This document shows positions 25,788 through 37,755 of a stretch of 64,000 nucleotides of DNA, one piece after another. The stretch spans positions 1 through 64,000 of the forward strand of contig CAKKTI010000081.1 in assembly GCA_920105805.1 (NCBI GenBank), in the 5' to 3' direction. Position 1 is the stretch's first letter. Every line of letters starts with the position of its first letter. Position numbers and translations under genes: made by a program. The stretch is from Condylostoma magnum. Taxonomy: Eukaryota; Ciliophora; Heterotrichea; Heterotrichida; Condylostomatidae. The notes under the pieces are model-generated. The model was not told where the DNA came from, searched no databases, and saw only the letters and a list, made by a program, of their open reading frames with translations.

Positions 25788-28700
25788 CTAAAGTCTATTA
25801 TTAATTGAAACTAGCGCTGCTTCCATATTCTCTTACAAGTTTTCAATTTTATCTGTTAAAAGTACTAGCTTCTTATTAACTGAATGATTAGTCTTGACAT
25901 ATCCTCCTGCCAATTCTTTTACTTTTGTATCGACGCTTTTAAGGGATTTTCTTATGCCTCTTAGTTTCTGTTCAGTATTATCATATTACCCTTCTATCAT
26001 AGATCCATAATGGGTGCATACTTATAAGTACTACATTTTACCTTTATCTCGCTTCCAGTACATTATTGATTCTACTTCTAAAATCATTTAAGCAATTTCT
26101 ATTGCATCAGCTGCTGTTGATGTACTTTAAATTTTCCCATAAGCATCTCCCATAATAGCAATTAAAATATTCATTAAAATCAGAGGATCTAAAATTGACG
26201 CTGCAAAGAATATAATCCATTCCAGCAACTTATCATATTCTCCAAATTCCCCAAAGTTTAGCATATAAACATGGATCAAAGACTAGAAAATATCCATTTT
26301 TCCTTCAGCTGCAATATAGTATATAAGAGCAAATGCTATAGTAGCAATTCCTAGTATAAGGAAGAACGACATCATTGCTTAAAAGATCTCTATAATCATT
26401 CTTATCATATATCTAGTTGAATTGTAGACTCTCACATATGATACAACTCTCATCCAGGACAATAGAGTTATTAGAACTAAAATATATCTTTTAAGACCTT
26501 CCTGTCCTTCTTGATCTATAACTTCATTATCATCAAAAATTATAAGAATTGCATAAAAGTAAAGACTTAGAATACGAGTAATATCTAAAGAATTCCATAT
26601 ATCAGTAACATAGTCCATAAATCCATTACTCATTTGCAGAATCTCGTATATTAAAAACAGCGAGTTTAAAAAGGACATAGATAGCAAAATATAAGTACTA
26701 TCCCTCAATATCAATGTATGCAAAGTTAAAATGAGCATAAGTGCGAAATACAGCAAGGCTTAACAATTAAAAATCCACTTAACATTTTTCCACTTATAGT
26801 TCAATATTTCTTATACTAAAGGAGTAGAAAATACATCTTTATTATCACATTCAATCAAACTTTCTAGTAATTCAACACTCTCAGTACTTCCAGGTTCAAA
26901 ATTAAACTAAAGATCACAACACCTGAATTCTATAGGTTCTTCAGTGTCCTCTTACATTATACTCTATTTATCCTTAATAAACTTCTCAGTATTAATGACA
27001 AAACTAGAAGACTCAACAATAATCTTCTCAGGAGCTTTCAAAACCCCAAAATTGGGCAAATCTGCAACTTTTCTAAATGATAACTCATAAAACTCGCTAA
27101 GGGAAGGTAATCCGTTACTATTAAGCTGAAATATTAAGCTGTTGATAGCCTTCATGGTGGATCCTCTTTGCTCCAGAGGGATGTATTTATTAATACAGTT
27201 TACTATCAACTCCGCCATACTGGAGTTTCGTTTCTAGAGTGCCATTGACAGTACAGTATCATCAGAAGTTGACATCAACAACTTTGCTCCAGCCTTCATA
27301 GCTTATTTGAAATCATGTCCTTTCATAAACAAGGTCTGAATATGTAAAACATTGATCCTGTATGGTAAAATTATATACTAAGAGTACTTTGGATGAAAAA
27401 TAGCCGGCTTGTCTTCAATCAACTTAGAAATATAACTACGAAACATAATCATGTACTAATTTTCAGGAAAAACTACTAATTTGTTCATTCGCATAGGATT
27501 TTCAAGAGTTTAAATCCCATAATTCCCAGCCAGGTAAATTTGTTTATCTTTTACACCTAAAGTGAAAGAACTAAATTTGCCGTATAGTTTTAAATCAGTT
27601 AACTCCTAGCCGTACTTCAGCGACCATATCCTTAAATTCTGATTAGACAATAATCCGTATATATAATCATTGCTATCCGATATTTTTAGGTCTAGAATAT
27701 TGTAATTCGTTACATAAAAAGTGGACTCAAGTGTTTGCTCTTAGAAGTTTCAAAGTCTTAGATTTCTATCCTCATACCACCCAAGTATAAACTCCCCATT
27801 TGTTGTAGATATTATTTTATCTACTCCTATATTACTATCATAGGTCATATGAAACTTGGTTGAAAATGTATCTAAAATTCACAGTCGTATATCACCGTCA
27901 GAGGAGCCTGTCAAAAACTCTTAATGTGAGGAATCCAGTCAACATATACAGTTAATCCAGCCGACTCCTCCCTTGAAATGATTCTTTTACTTACGTTTTC
28001 CTAAATCCCACCCAGTCATTTCTAAACTAGGGTTTTACTCTTTTTCTTCTGTATTGCTTGGAGGTTTCCCGTCTCCTATGATGAGAAATCCAGTCTTGTC
28101 GTCGTATAAAGTGCATTTCATCCTGTCGCCGTGTTTAAGTGAAAAGAACTCAGCTAGATTCGTTGTGTCCCAAACTCTTATGAATTAATCAGTTGATATA
28201 GTTATATACCAGTTTCTAAGCTGGGAGTAGTGCAAATCGATTATTTCTCTGGAGTGTCCAGTAATAACAAATTTCTTTTAGTTGGTCTAGTTAGGATTTA
28301 TGCCCAAAATTTTACCATTTGAAGTTGTCACAATTAGATCTCTCTGGGGAGTTATCTGAATTTTCTAGAACTTTAAATTTTACTCGCCTTTTGGAGTTTC
28401 AAAGATACTTTTAGGTTTATGTTCACTTTGTATCGACTTCCATGTATAAATAGTTTTGCATAGCTTGTTAGGACTATAAATGAACCTGGTTTTAGGGTGA
28501 ATTCCTACAAAGTAAGACTCGTCATCATTCTTAATAGCAGATACTATCTCAGAGGTTAAAAGATTCCAAAGTATGATCTCTTTACTCAAGTCTAATGACA
28601 CACAGTAGCTCTCATTATCAGTGATGTCAATACAGATTACTTCATGACTATGTCCAGTCAGATTTGCCTTTAATGACCCAGTTTTATATTTTCATAGTTT

Positions 28701-29510
28701 AATAGTGCCATCCTGACTAGAAGAAAGCATAAAAGGCTTGTGGATTAAACATCTCATCATGGTTATAGCCCGTTCATGTGCTAGAATTGTTCTTATTTAT
28801 GCATAAGTTTCTCTGTCAAATACTCTGATTACCTTTGATTCTCCCGCAGCAAGTATGAATTTAGCATTTCTTGTAATAGCCACTTAAGCTTTCCTGTAAT
28901 CCACCTCGAATTATTTTTATATACTATACGATTTCATCTCAACAACTCCACATATTGTCATTATCTGAGGCTCTTCCACGGAATTATTAGGAGAGCCTTT
29001 TCCTTTAAAACTGTTTTGGCTTTAGGATGCAGCTTGATACGAAAACACTAGTACCTTGTTATCCTAACTTATATCTAAATTTAATATTGGACCCTTTATA
29101 TCCCTTGCGTCTTATATTTCCCCTAACATTGTAAATTTGTCTAGTTCATATAGCACTACTGTATTTGGTTGCAGTACTATGGCCAATATGTTCCCATCCT
29201 TACTCATTTGCAAAAAGCTGATGGAGTGAGAGTTAAAGCGATCATCTAGGCGAATTTCTACTTCAGGGCGTACTGTTTGGTGGTTTAAACTAAGAATTAC
29301 GTTTTCCTTGTGATGTTTTCCTATGAATTTATCAAGCTTACCAGACCATTAGATGCTTCCGAAGGATGAGTCATTGATTTCTATGCATTTAAGATTTTTG
29401 TTAGGCTCTAAACTTGGAATTGCTTTGATTATTTGCTCTATGTTTTTGGTCATTATATCTTCAACCAGTTCTTAAATTGCGAAAGAGAGAGTATTGCTGC
29501 TATAATTCAT
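25788..29510 (-). CDS. WD40-repeat and 6-TM cation channel fusion
   Basis: A 1240-residue protein. Residues ~50-790 contain many WD40-like blades (e.g. SSSQDGTIKLWKYKTGSLKA, TSSDGDIRLW, NCICWLDSS), with blade-ending Trp often TGA. A linker with an ankyrin-like helical stretch follows. Then comes a TRP/polycystin-type ion-transport domain at ~905-1130: S1 LLYFALMLILTLHTLIL, S4/S5 YILVLITLLSWMRVVSYVRV, a pore loop VYMLNFGEFGEYDKLLEW, and S6 ILDPLILMNILIAIMGDAYG. A short coiled coil (~1175-1235) ends before TAGTAATAA. Four subunits would be expected in a pore. Selectivity cannot be read from the sequence. WD40 plus channel fusions are, as far as I know, mainly a ciliate architecture. Confidence 0.9.
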
Positions 29511-29535
29511 TAAAAATGATAAAAATTAACTAAAA

Positions 29536-30159
29536 CTAAGTTTGCTCTATGTGGTGGGCTAGGATTTAGCGTTCATCTGCTTGCTTTACAAATGGAAGGG
29601 TTTTACGTTTCTTCCAATACAGATATATAAGACTGTAAGTTAGGAGTAAAGTGGATAAAAATGTTGCTAAGACAATGAAAAAGATTAGGGCCTTACTAGT
29701 GGATTGATCCTTATTAGACTTTATAGCTTCCTTTTCTACATATATAACAGTAGTGTCGTTTTAATTCCTTATAGTGTAAACTTCGCATATTTAATCATCT
29801 ACTATCACCTATGCAGAGTACACTGTAATCTAAATGTCTAAGTCTTTTTCTGGGTTATTCATGTCAAATATCTTCTAAAAGTTAAGTTTTTGTACAGAAA
29901 CATCTTGGTTGAACTTTAATTTTAGCTTTTTTTGCTTTAAGTGCTGTTTTAATGAGTTTTCTATTAAATCTTTGTACTAGTTATCCTTGTACCTTTCACC
30001 TTACTTATTCTCTTTTAGCTCAGCAGATTCACCATGTGAGTCCTCCCAGAATTTAAGATAATGAAGTTCGGGAGTAGATGTTTAAGTATTATTTAACAGA
30101 AGAGCCATTTGATACATTTCTCCATTTACTAGTTAGGATTCTTCGTATATGTTAGACAT
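29536..30159 (-). CDS. Single-pass membrane protein, unknown
   Basis: A 207-residue protein that starts MSNIYEESQLVNGEMYQMAL without a signal peptide. It has one strong TM segment at ~160-182 (ALIFFIVLATFLSTLLLTYS), followed by a basic flank YWKKRK and a ~20-residue tail. The N-terminal 155 residues are charged and helical, with a beta-type patch (ITVYSAQVIVDDQICEVYTI). It lies 25 bp upstream of the WD40-channel start, in the same direction. A link to that channel is only positional. Confidence 0.65.
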
Positions 30160-30833
30160 TATTGAGTAAAGTTAAACATCATTACCACTTATTTAATGTT
30201 TGTATTATCAATTGATGTAGTTAACTGTTCTGTTACTTACCGGTGATGATAAAGCACATATCAAATTTAAAACTTATCACATTTTTATTTAATTATAGAT
30301 TTACTATGTTTTTAAATAGCTTTTTGTTATTCATTAGTTAAACTATGCATTTCATATAATTTGTTATCAGTTTTTCTGTTAATTGAATTAGTATATGGAG
30401 AAAGATATAATCAAGTATGTTTACATTGTTTTTCTTATTGTGTTGAAATATCTGTGGAATGATTTTATAAGCAATAATGGAAATAATTTTATGTAATGGA
30501 AATTCATTTATAAATTGATAATAATTATTTCTTTAAAGATTATAAAAAAGCGTCATCAATTAATTGTGTATATATTCCAAGATAATAAACTTAGTTAATT
30601 TGATAATATAAATCAATTTTAATTGGTTTTCATACTTTTTACAAGCTTCTGATAATTTAACTGCTACTTAATTGTCTTTGACAATGCCTTTTATTAAAAT
30701 TATTCAAACTAAGTAAACCAATATAACCTTTTAATTAATTTACAAGGAGTTATTTAATCTAACTTTTCTGTGCTTTATTATAAAAAATATGCTTTAAAAT
30801 CTATGTCGATCCCTTTCAGGAGTTAAATAATAC
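30160..30833. other. Intergenic spacer between divergent genes
   Basis: About 670 A+T-rich bases holding the upstream regions of two divergent genes. No coherent frame, RNA gene or repeat is seen. It is one of only three stretches above 300 bp that lack a gene. Confidence 0.5.
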
Positions 30834-31790
30834 ATGAATATAGATTATATTCCTGTTATAGATATGTCTGCTTGGCTTAATAAAACTAATCCTGATAAAG
30901 CAGCACGGGATATGAAATATGCATTAGAAAATGCCGGCTTCTTTTAAATAGAGAATCATGGAATTTCATAATAACTAAAACATGATTTATTCGGAGTAAC
31001 AAAAGAGTACTTTGATTAAGATTTAGAAGAGAAGATGAAAATTCCTATGACAAAAGAGTACTAATATGGATATGAAGCTAGCTAAACTTTATCCAAGTCA
31101 TTAGGATATGATGACAATTTGGTTGATTTAAAAGAAACATGGGCTATTTGTATAGGATCCTAAACTCCTAGTCCGTCAATGCTGACTCCTATATTCCCTG
31201 AAAACCCTCCTAACTTTAGATAAATTGTAACTGAATACTACAGGGCATAAGAAAGCCTAGCATAAGAGATAATGCAAATGTTTGCTTATATACTCAACAT
31301 TCCCCACAATTTTTTTATGGATAAAATAGATTAACACTTATCTGCCATAAGAATACTTAACTACCCCGAGTAAGACTAAAACCATAAGCCAACATCTGAG
31401 AACTAACTTAGATGCTCTCCTCATAGCGATTATGGAACAATAACAATTCTAACTGCAAATGATGCTCCTGGGGGGTTACAAGTCCTATCAAAGAATGATG
31501 AATGAATTGATGCTCCGATACCAGATAGTTGCTTTACAGTTAACATAGGAGACGTAATGGCTAGGTGGACGAATGATAAATGGATATCTACACTTCATAG
31601 GGTAGTAAACCCCGTTTTAGATTCTAGTAGATCTAATAGAAGAATTTCAGTAGCTTTTTTCCATAATCCTAATCCTGATGCTGTAATATCAACTATTGAA
31701 ACTTGCTTGGAGGAGGGAGAGGCTTAGAAATATGAAGATATTAATTTTGGAGAGTACCTATTCTCTAAAAATTATTCAACTTTATGATAG
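30834..31790 (+). CDS. 2-oxoglutarate/Fe(II) dioxygenase, IPNS-like
   Basis: About 317 residues with the full isopenicillin-N-synthase-type layout. The DIOX_N half has VIDMSAW... and ALENAGFFQIENHGIS. The jelly-roll core has iron ligands in RCSPHSDYGTITILTA (H-x-D) and STLHRVVNP (distal His), and RRISVAFFHNPN supplies the 2-oxoglutarate-binding Arg. The GGLQVL block is present. Such enzymes hydroxylate or desaturate small molecules; the substrate is not predictable. TGA reads as Trp in NDEWIDAPIP. The C-terminus is NYSTL then TGA TAG, so one extra Trp is possible. Confidence 0.9.
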
Positions 31791-32029
31791 TTAGTTAAGG
31801 GTTATTCAGAAAATATTTTTGCTATATGTATTTATTATAGCTCTATTTATGATATGTTAATTATATAATAACCTAACATACGTTATAAGATAGTACTAAA
31901 GTTACATTGTAGTATGAATATATAAAACCAACTTTATTTTACATATTTTAAATGGAACTACCTAACGATATTTTTGCTATTCATATTGAAAGTTATATAT
32001 TTGACCATAAAAGAATATAAATTATAAAA

Positions 32030-33289
32030 CTAAAATGAATCTTAATATGAATTGTTTTGCAAAGTAGGAGTTTTTCCAGCCCGCCACGGGGGAGAAATTA
32101 TTGATGGAAGTTTTCTTGGAGAAACTTTTAATTTAGAGGAAATCGTATTATGTGCTTTAAATGTTCATGCAGCCTTAGTTTTCTTTTTCTCCTTATATAT
32201 ATCAGGCAAATTTGGACCATTTTTTGTAATTTTGAATGAAATTGTGTCTTTTAAATAACCTTTATCAAAACTTTAAGTAAAACTTGGAATTGGAGTCTTA
32301 GAAGTATTTCGTAAATCATTTATTTAATACTGATAGTTTCCATCTATTTTCCTATACTTAAGTCTGGGTATTATTGATTTTGGATTATATCGCTATATAC
32401 TGTGTGAAACATATCCATTATCAATACGAGTTTGCTTTATATTATCAATTCGTTTCTTAACTTCTTTCCTTAGCTTTTTATTGACAATATGGTCAGGATT
32501 TTGTATCAATTCTGGATTTAGTATTGATTTCATGTCCTGGAAAGATATATCATTCTTTTCCTTTTTAGGCTTAGTATTTCCGTATTTTAATCGTTAAAGC
32601 TTAATTCTAACACGAGTTATTCCTATTCTCCTTTTTAAAAGATTTCATACTCTAAGTTTCCCTAAAATACTTACACAATTTAATTACTTACGCTTAAATA
32701 TTTATTTGATTTAAAGAATTGCAAGATTTCTGTGAATCTGTTATAGTCTTCTGTATCTATAATTATTTCTTCTTTGTAACTATATTTTGATCTTAGAGTG
32801 TAGTATGTTTAACCCTTACAATATTATTCTAGTAGATTAAATATATTTTAGTTCCTTCTCATGTTTTCAGACTGATTATATTCTTTTAATTTTAAAGTAG
32901 AATCTCATCCGTAGGAAAAATCGTTATAGTTTTATTAATGACTATATAGATATTACATTTTTTGCTTTCAGGCCAACTTGGAATAAGCAATATTTTGATT
33001 GTAGCTCTAGTTCTTGAATATCATTTGGAGCAATATCCTTGTAAGCCTATTCCTATAACTTTATAATAATTACTCTTTTGTATTGTTATCTTGCTAAAAA
33101 TCCTCTAAAATTCTTTTATATTAATACCACAAGCTTATTTTTCTTGTTATTCTCTAGTATTTTCCAATTTCTATACTATAATTGTTTCTTGCGCTTAATA
33201 GCATTTTAAGTTAATTTCGATTATAAGTCAATGGATCTTTCCTTCTTTGCTGTTATTATATGTTAGAATTTTCTTTTTAAAGATAACAT
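32030..33289 (-). CDS. IQ-motif basic protein (419 aa)
   Basis: Starts MLSLKRKF and is very basic throughout. One good IQ motif (LVVLIQKNFRGFLARQQYKR) lies at ~60-80, and weaker IQ-like repeats with Gln-aliphatic-Arg spacing (SLIKLQRFFLRMRFYFKIKR, IIIKLQEQ, RRLQQIHRNLAILQIKQIF) follow. The C-terminal third is disordered and Pro/Ser-rich (PRKLPSIISPPWRAGKTPT) and ends YQDSF before TAG. A calmodulin-binding, microtubule-associated role would fit but is an inference. Confidence 0.7.
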
Positions 33290-33476
33290 TTATATTCCTG
33301 TAATAAGTTTATAGATTTAAGATAGTGCTCAAAGAATTATAACGATTATATATTTTAGTAATAATAAACCTATTAATGTATAAAAATTTCAATGATAATA
33401 ATACTTAATTATACTCAGTTGAACTTCCTACTAAATTTAATTATGCAGGAGAGTTATGCACTATTTGCTCTAATAA

Positions 33477-34406
33477 CTAAATATTATTGCAGGGATACAG
33501 GAATCTAGGTCTTCTAATTCCCTTTGCATTTTAATTTCTCTATAAAACTCTTTATAATGGTTCCTATGGCAAACTATCAACTCCATCTGCTGCACCGATG
33601 AGTGCTCCTATAATAGCTCCATTAGTATCAGTATCTCCTCCTTAGCTCATGATTGAATTTAAAGCAGTTGTATAATCCTAATTATTCAAAAGAGCTCTAA
33701 ATCCATGAACTAAAGCTATTTTAGCTCATCCTGACTTTCTATTGACTGAAAGCTGTAAAGCAGGATTATCAATATACTCAATTCATTCCCTAATTTGGCC
33801 TTATCCTTAATTCCATACAATTTCTCTACTTTTCTAGTAGGCAGTTAACCTATCATCTCCTCTTATAAGGTAAACTACGGTTAATCATTACAAAACACAG
33901 GCTCATTATACTGTGATATTATGATGAGTAAGCATAGTCTCTTAAATGATTGCTTGTATAATATCCTAGTCGCTTAAATTCTTACAAAATACCGGTAATA
34001 TACTTTATCTCATTAAAGCTCCATTACTTTCACTCTAATGGCCTGATTAACCTCCTCTTCTCATCATTTGTGCTTAGTGTTATTTCATATTAGCAGCTCT
34101 TCCTACAGACTTTCTTATTGTTCCACCTAAATCAAAGGGCTTTGAATTAGCTCATTTCCCATATCACTTTGCAATGTTATTCAAATTAAATTATTCATTA
34201 GATTCAGCAAGTCCTCGTAATAGGCAAATTGACATTTCGGAGTCATCAGTAATTTATCCTCTTCCAACCTTATGCGCTCCTCCGCCTGGAAGGTTTCAAG
34301 CTTCTCTTAAACTCTGTTCATTAGGAGGTCCTCGGAACTCAAGCACTGCTCCTACAGCGTCCCCTAATCAGGCACCATAAACACATCCATAGCACTTTGA
34401 TTCCAT
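33477..34406 (-). CDS. ADP-ribosylglycohydrolase (DraG/ARH family)
   Basis: A 309-residue enzyme that removes ADP-ribose from proteins or related substrates using two Mg ions. The N-terminal CVYGAWLGDAVGAVLEF block is followed by GRGQITDDSEMSICLLRGL, which supplies the first metal-binding Asp pair. The C-terminal MSQGGDTDTNGAIIGALIGA block supplies the second. At least eight family-conserved or plausible Trp positions are TGA (GAWLGD, AKWYGKWANS, VQWACVLQWLT). The end is CNNI before the TAG at 33477. The exact substrate linkage is unknown. Confidence 0.92.
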
Positions 34407-34650
34407 AATTTAAATTAGTTTAATACATTATTCTATATTATTTGGTATATTTTAATAGATAAAAGGTTCTAAGTAAATGTATTATTCATTGGCAGTATAT
34501 ATTTCAACTATTTCATACCATTTAGACGATTAAGTAAACCATATTAAACAGTCCCAATAGATCAAAGCACTTATTATCAGTTAATTTAATTACCCAATTA
34601 ATAAATCTGTAATACTTGATATACTTATAATTAAAACACAAACAATATTA

Positions 34651-36096
34651 CTAACTATTTATATTATTCTCAATAAGATAATAAGTTGCAGTGGCATGAT
34701 TCAATTCCTGCTATAAAATGGACCTTATTATAAAGTTTCTACTAAAACCAAAATTTTCCACTTGATCTAAAATCCGCTGATCAAATCTTTCTATTTACAC
34801 ATTTCCTGACAAAGATCTTCTATGAAAAACTTACTTATGCTCTTCTAATCAGGGATGTAAAAGTATATCATTAATGTTAATTCTTAACTAAGGGTTCTTC
34901 TCAAGCATCTATCTAAGCAAATTTTGTAATCTGTAGTCTAGGCTTTCATCAATATACGGCTCATCATTCAAAATTGAGTCAGCAAGCTAATTCTTATCTT
35001 TACTATCAAAAGGATACTTTTAGTTTATTAAGTAAAATAGAATAATTCCTAAGCATCAAATATCTTAGGGAAAGGGTTTATACATTAATTAGCTTAGCAT
35101 TTCTGGAGATTAGTAACGAAGTTACCCAAATCGACGACTTGTTTAGTAATTTTCTGACACTTTTTTGCATTTTGATAGTTAAAATAGTTTTAAGTTTTTA
35201 GTCTCTGGGTTATATAGAATTGACTTTAAGGATAAATCTCTTACTGTAAATCTGTTAGAGTGTAAGTACTGAATAGCGCGAGTAATTTTTATGAATATCT
35301 ATCTTACCTCTTATGGGTCAATTAAATCATGTTTAACATGCTGTATAAGCTTCTAATTTCCAATATAATCCATAACCATGCAGAAATGTTAATCTGTTTT
35401 AAAGTACTCCAATAGATTTATTATATTTTAATGCCGTATAAGTTTAAGATACTTTATTTCCCTTTTAATACTTGACTTATGAGTAATTTTAAGCATTATT
35501 TCATTGTCAATTACTTTTAGTACTACTTTTTGACTTGTTAATTTGTGTTATCCTAGCATGATTTTGACGTAGATTCCAGTAGACAATTGGCTTATAATTG
35601 TATAATAATTAAAAGTTGTAATGAAATTATCAGAATTCCTTTTAAAGCTCTTTTTTATTTATTTCATAAGTAATTTTATCTAAATATCATGTGCAGACAA
35701 TCTTTTCCCTTCTTTTATATCAGGAGCTCGATTCAAAAAGTTATTTTTATTATGTTATCCTTAATTCACTTAAAGCAACTTGTAATGCTTAGTTTGACTA
35801 TCAAATTAATTACTATTAGACCTTCTATTCATCAAAGGCCTTATATGAAAGTAGCTTAAAGTTCTAGGAGAGTTAGTTGCACTATTAGAATGGCTATTTT
35901 CTTATTTCCTTTATTTAATGTAGTCATTTAAAATCTATCTGGGAGATTTCTATTCTGATGTGTTTTACTAAAGCTTACATGAATGTAATTTGCTAACATT
36001 TTTTACCTTTCTAGGAGGAAGCTTATGAGACTTTTTTAAAAAGTTTTACTAAAGTTTCCTTACTCCTGAGTTGGAAATAGATGATTAATAATTCAT
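34651..36096 (-). CDS. Probable pseudokinase with UBA, SNF1/MARK-like
   Basis: A 481-residue protein with a disordered N-terminal third. A kinase fold at ~164-415 and a UBA-like helix bundle at ~438-472 (DQRILDQVENFGFSRNFII) follow. The UBA position after the kinase is the SNF1/MARK/SIK layout. Key residues are lost: the glycine loop is STGIYVKI, the catalytic loop is VRDLSLKSIL (Asp kept, Lys and Asn lost), and DFG is replaced by LFQLSK. The beta-3 Lys (VVLKVID), QSPEMLS, DIWCLG and LRQMLEKNPQLRI blocks remain. A scaffold rather than an active enzyme is likely. TAGTAA end. Confidence 0.85.
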
Positions 36097-36102
36097 TTTT
36101 TA

Positions 36103-37005
36103 TTAAATATTTGAAGTTTCAATATAAATTGTTGAGGTAATTGGATTCTCCTTACACCTTAATAAAATTTACACAGGACACGTAGGATTGATTGTGTTTT
36201 ATGTCATTCACTCCATTATGCATTTGTCATGATAATAATGCATGCAGGGCAATTATCGTACTTTTGACTCATTATCAAACCTTATTACAAATTACTCTTA
36301 AAAGCAAATAGCACAAGCGTCTTCTAACTACTAAAAGACTTATTCTACTTAATTTATAGACAGTATAGGAATATTTCTCTGAATAAAATTTGCTGCCTCC
36401 GACTATTTAAAAATTACATTTTCTTATTAATAAGCTGAAATTACCCTGCTTTCACTTTATCTAGCATATCTTATAGTGCATGACCCGCATAGTATTATAT
36501 AAATTGCGAGCAATAAAGCACCAGCTGAGTATGCAACATATTTAAAATTTTCAACCTCATCATTACAATTTTCATTATCATACCTACACTCTATGACATC
36601 ACATGCAGAATCACATTCATCGTTTTATAATAACTAATTACCACAGCCTAGGCTGCAATTACTTAAACAGTCTGTACCATCTCAATTGCATTCCTGTAAA
36701 TTACAACTTTAGTCGCAAATTTAGTTATCTATTAAGTATTTAGGACAATTTATAGAGCATTCATCGCATATTGATCAATCAAAAATAGAAACTGGAATTA
36801 TGCATTAATCAGAGCATTGAATCTAGTGTGAAAAATCATTGCAATTTAAAACAAATCAGGGAAGGCTCTAACATATTGTCTAGTGAGAGATTATTGATTG
36901 CTTAAAGCAAAATTGGTTACACAGAATATCGTAAAGTAAATGTCAGCTGCTGTTGCAATTACTTTAAACTTACAGAATTATCAGTAGATATATTAGTAAT
37001 GACAT
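36103..37005 (-). CDS. LNR (Notch-repeat), TM and RING-H2 protein
   Basis: About 295 residues after removal of a 15-nt intron. Signal peptide (MSLLIYLLIILQVQSNCN); Cys-rich ectodomain; two Lin12/Notch repeats at ~90-142 (KYLIDNQICDQSCNLQECNW, then CGNQLLQNDECDSACDVIEC); one TM segment at ~153-175 (YVAYSAGALLLAIYIILCG). A cytosolic RING-H2 finger begins at ~229: CAICFQEQF...LPCMHYYHDKCIMEW...TCPVC. All eight zinc ligands are present only if the intron at 36158-36172 is excised. The topology matches membrane E3 ubiquitin ligases (PA-TM-RING/RNF type), with an LNR ectodomain replacing PA. It ends 6 bp before the next ATG. Confidence 0.85.
36158..36172 (-). other. Probable 15-nt spliceosomal intron
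   Basis: On the coding strand the RING codons read TGT CCT GT, then GTAAATTTTATTAAG, then GTGTAAGGAG. Removing these 15 bases gives TGT CCT GTG TGT AAG, restoring the CPVC that closes the RING-H2 finger. Left in, it would add five residues (QILLR) between Val and Cys. It has GT..AG ends, and 15-nt introns are known from heterotrich ciliates. Because 15 is a multiple of three and no codon is a pure stop, retention would not be seen by ORF analysis. Confidence 0.65.
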
Positions 37006-37108
37006 TACAATAAGTCAAATTAAGTATATATTCCTATTAAATAAATGGATATAACATTTTTACCGCCTATATCTTTTATTTAAAGTAGATCAAGATACAG
37101 TCAAACAA

Positions 37109-37675
37109 ATGTTAAATTAAGGGTTTTACAAAGGATTTGATAAGCCTTTTTCATATCTAAAAGCTAGTAATGAGTCTAAAGTGTTTTTAGAGGCTAAAGG
37201 AATGCGTAAAAGGCGATTAGAGTCTTAATAATCTTTCAGATAGTGTATACCTTAGTAGTACTAACATAAGAGTAATAGTGTTGACTGTTAAAATTATCCT
37301 AAAACTAAATTAAAAAAATATATTAAGACAAAAGGGAATTAAAATAGTAAGAATTAAGCTAGATTAATCTAATACATATCAAGTCTATAAAATATTACAA
37401 ATGATAGGATTAAATTATCAAATTTAAATAAAGAGAATTGTATAAAAGCTAGCAAGTTGTGCAATAAAGAGAATACAAATTAAGTTCACAATCAATGCAT
37501 GAAGGCTTACTGAAAGGAAATAAATTAAAATCTAGTTTAAATGAGAAATTTAGTATTAAAGAGGAACTTCTTTTCTATGCAAGATGAAGTAGAAGCTTAT
37601 AATTAATACAAAGAGTAGAAGTTCGAAATGTACGAAATTTTATATCACAGAAAACATGCAAGAAGGTTTAATTAG
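37109..37675 (+). CDS. Small basic protein, unknown
   Basis: A 188-residue protein, MLNQGFYKGFDKPFSYLKAS to HRKHARRFN before TAGTAA. It is rich in Lys, Asn and Gln, with many Gln written TAA/TAG. The C-terminal ~60 residues look helical (NLVLKRNFFSMQDEVEAYNQ). No domain or membrane segment is recognised. Its upstream neighbour is the divergent LNR-RING gene, and it converges on a kinase-like gene. Confidence 0.55.
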
Positions 37676-37755
37676 TAATTTTACAATATGAAACAGTATT
37701 AAATATGTGTTACAATCAATATTCAAAATAGCTAATATAATCATGTTAACTAATA

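Noticed and set aside
26379-27218. Separate small membrane-protein gene(s) from the standard-code ORFs in this stretch
   Set aside because: They are fragments of one 1240-codon frame (WD40 plus channel) once TAA/TAG/TGA are read as sense.
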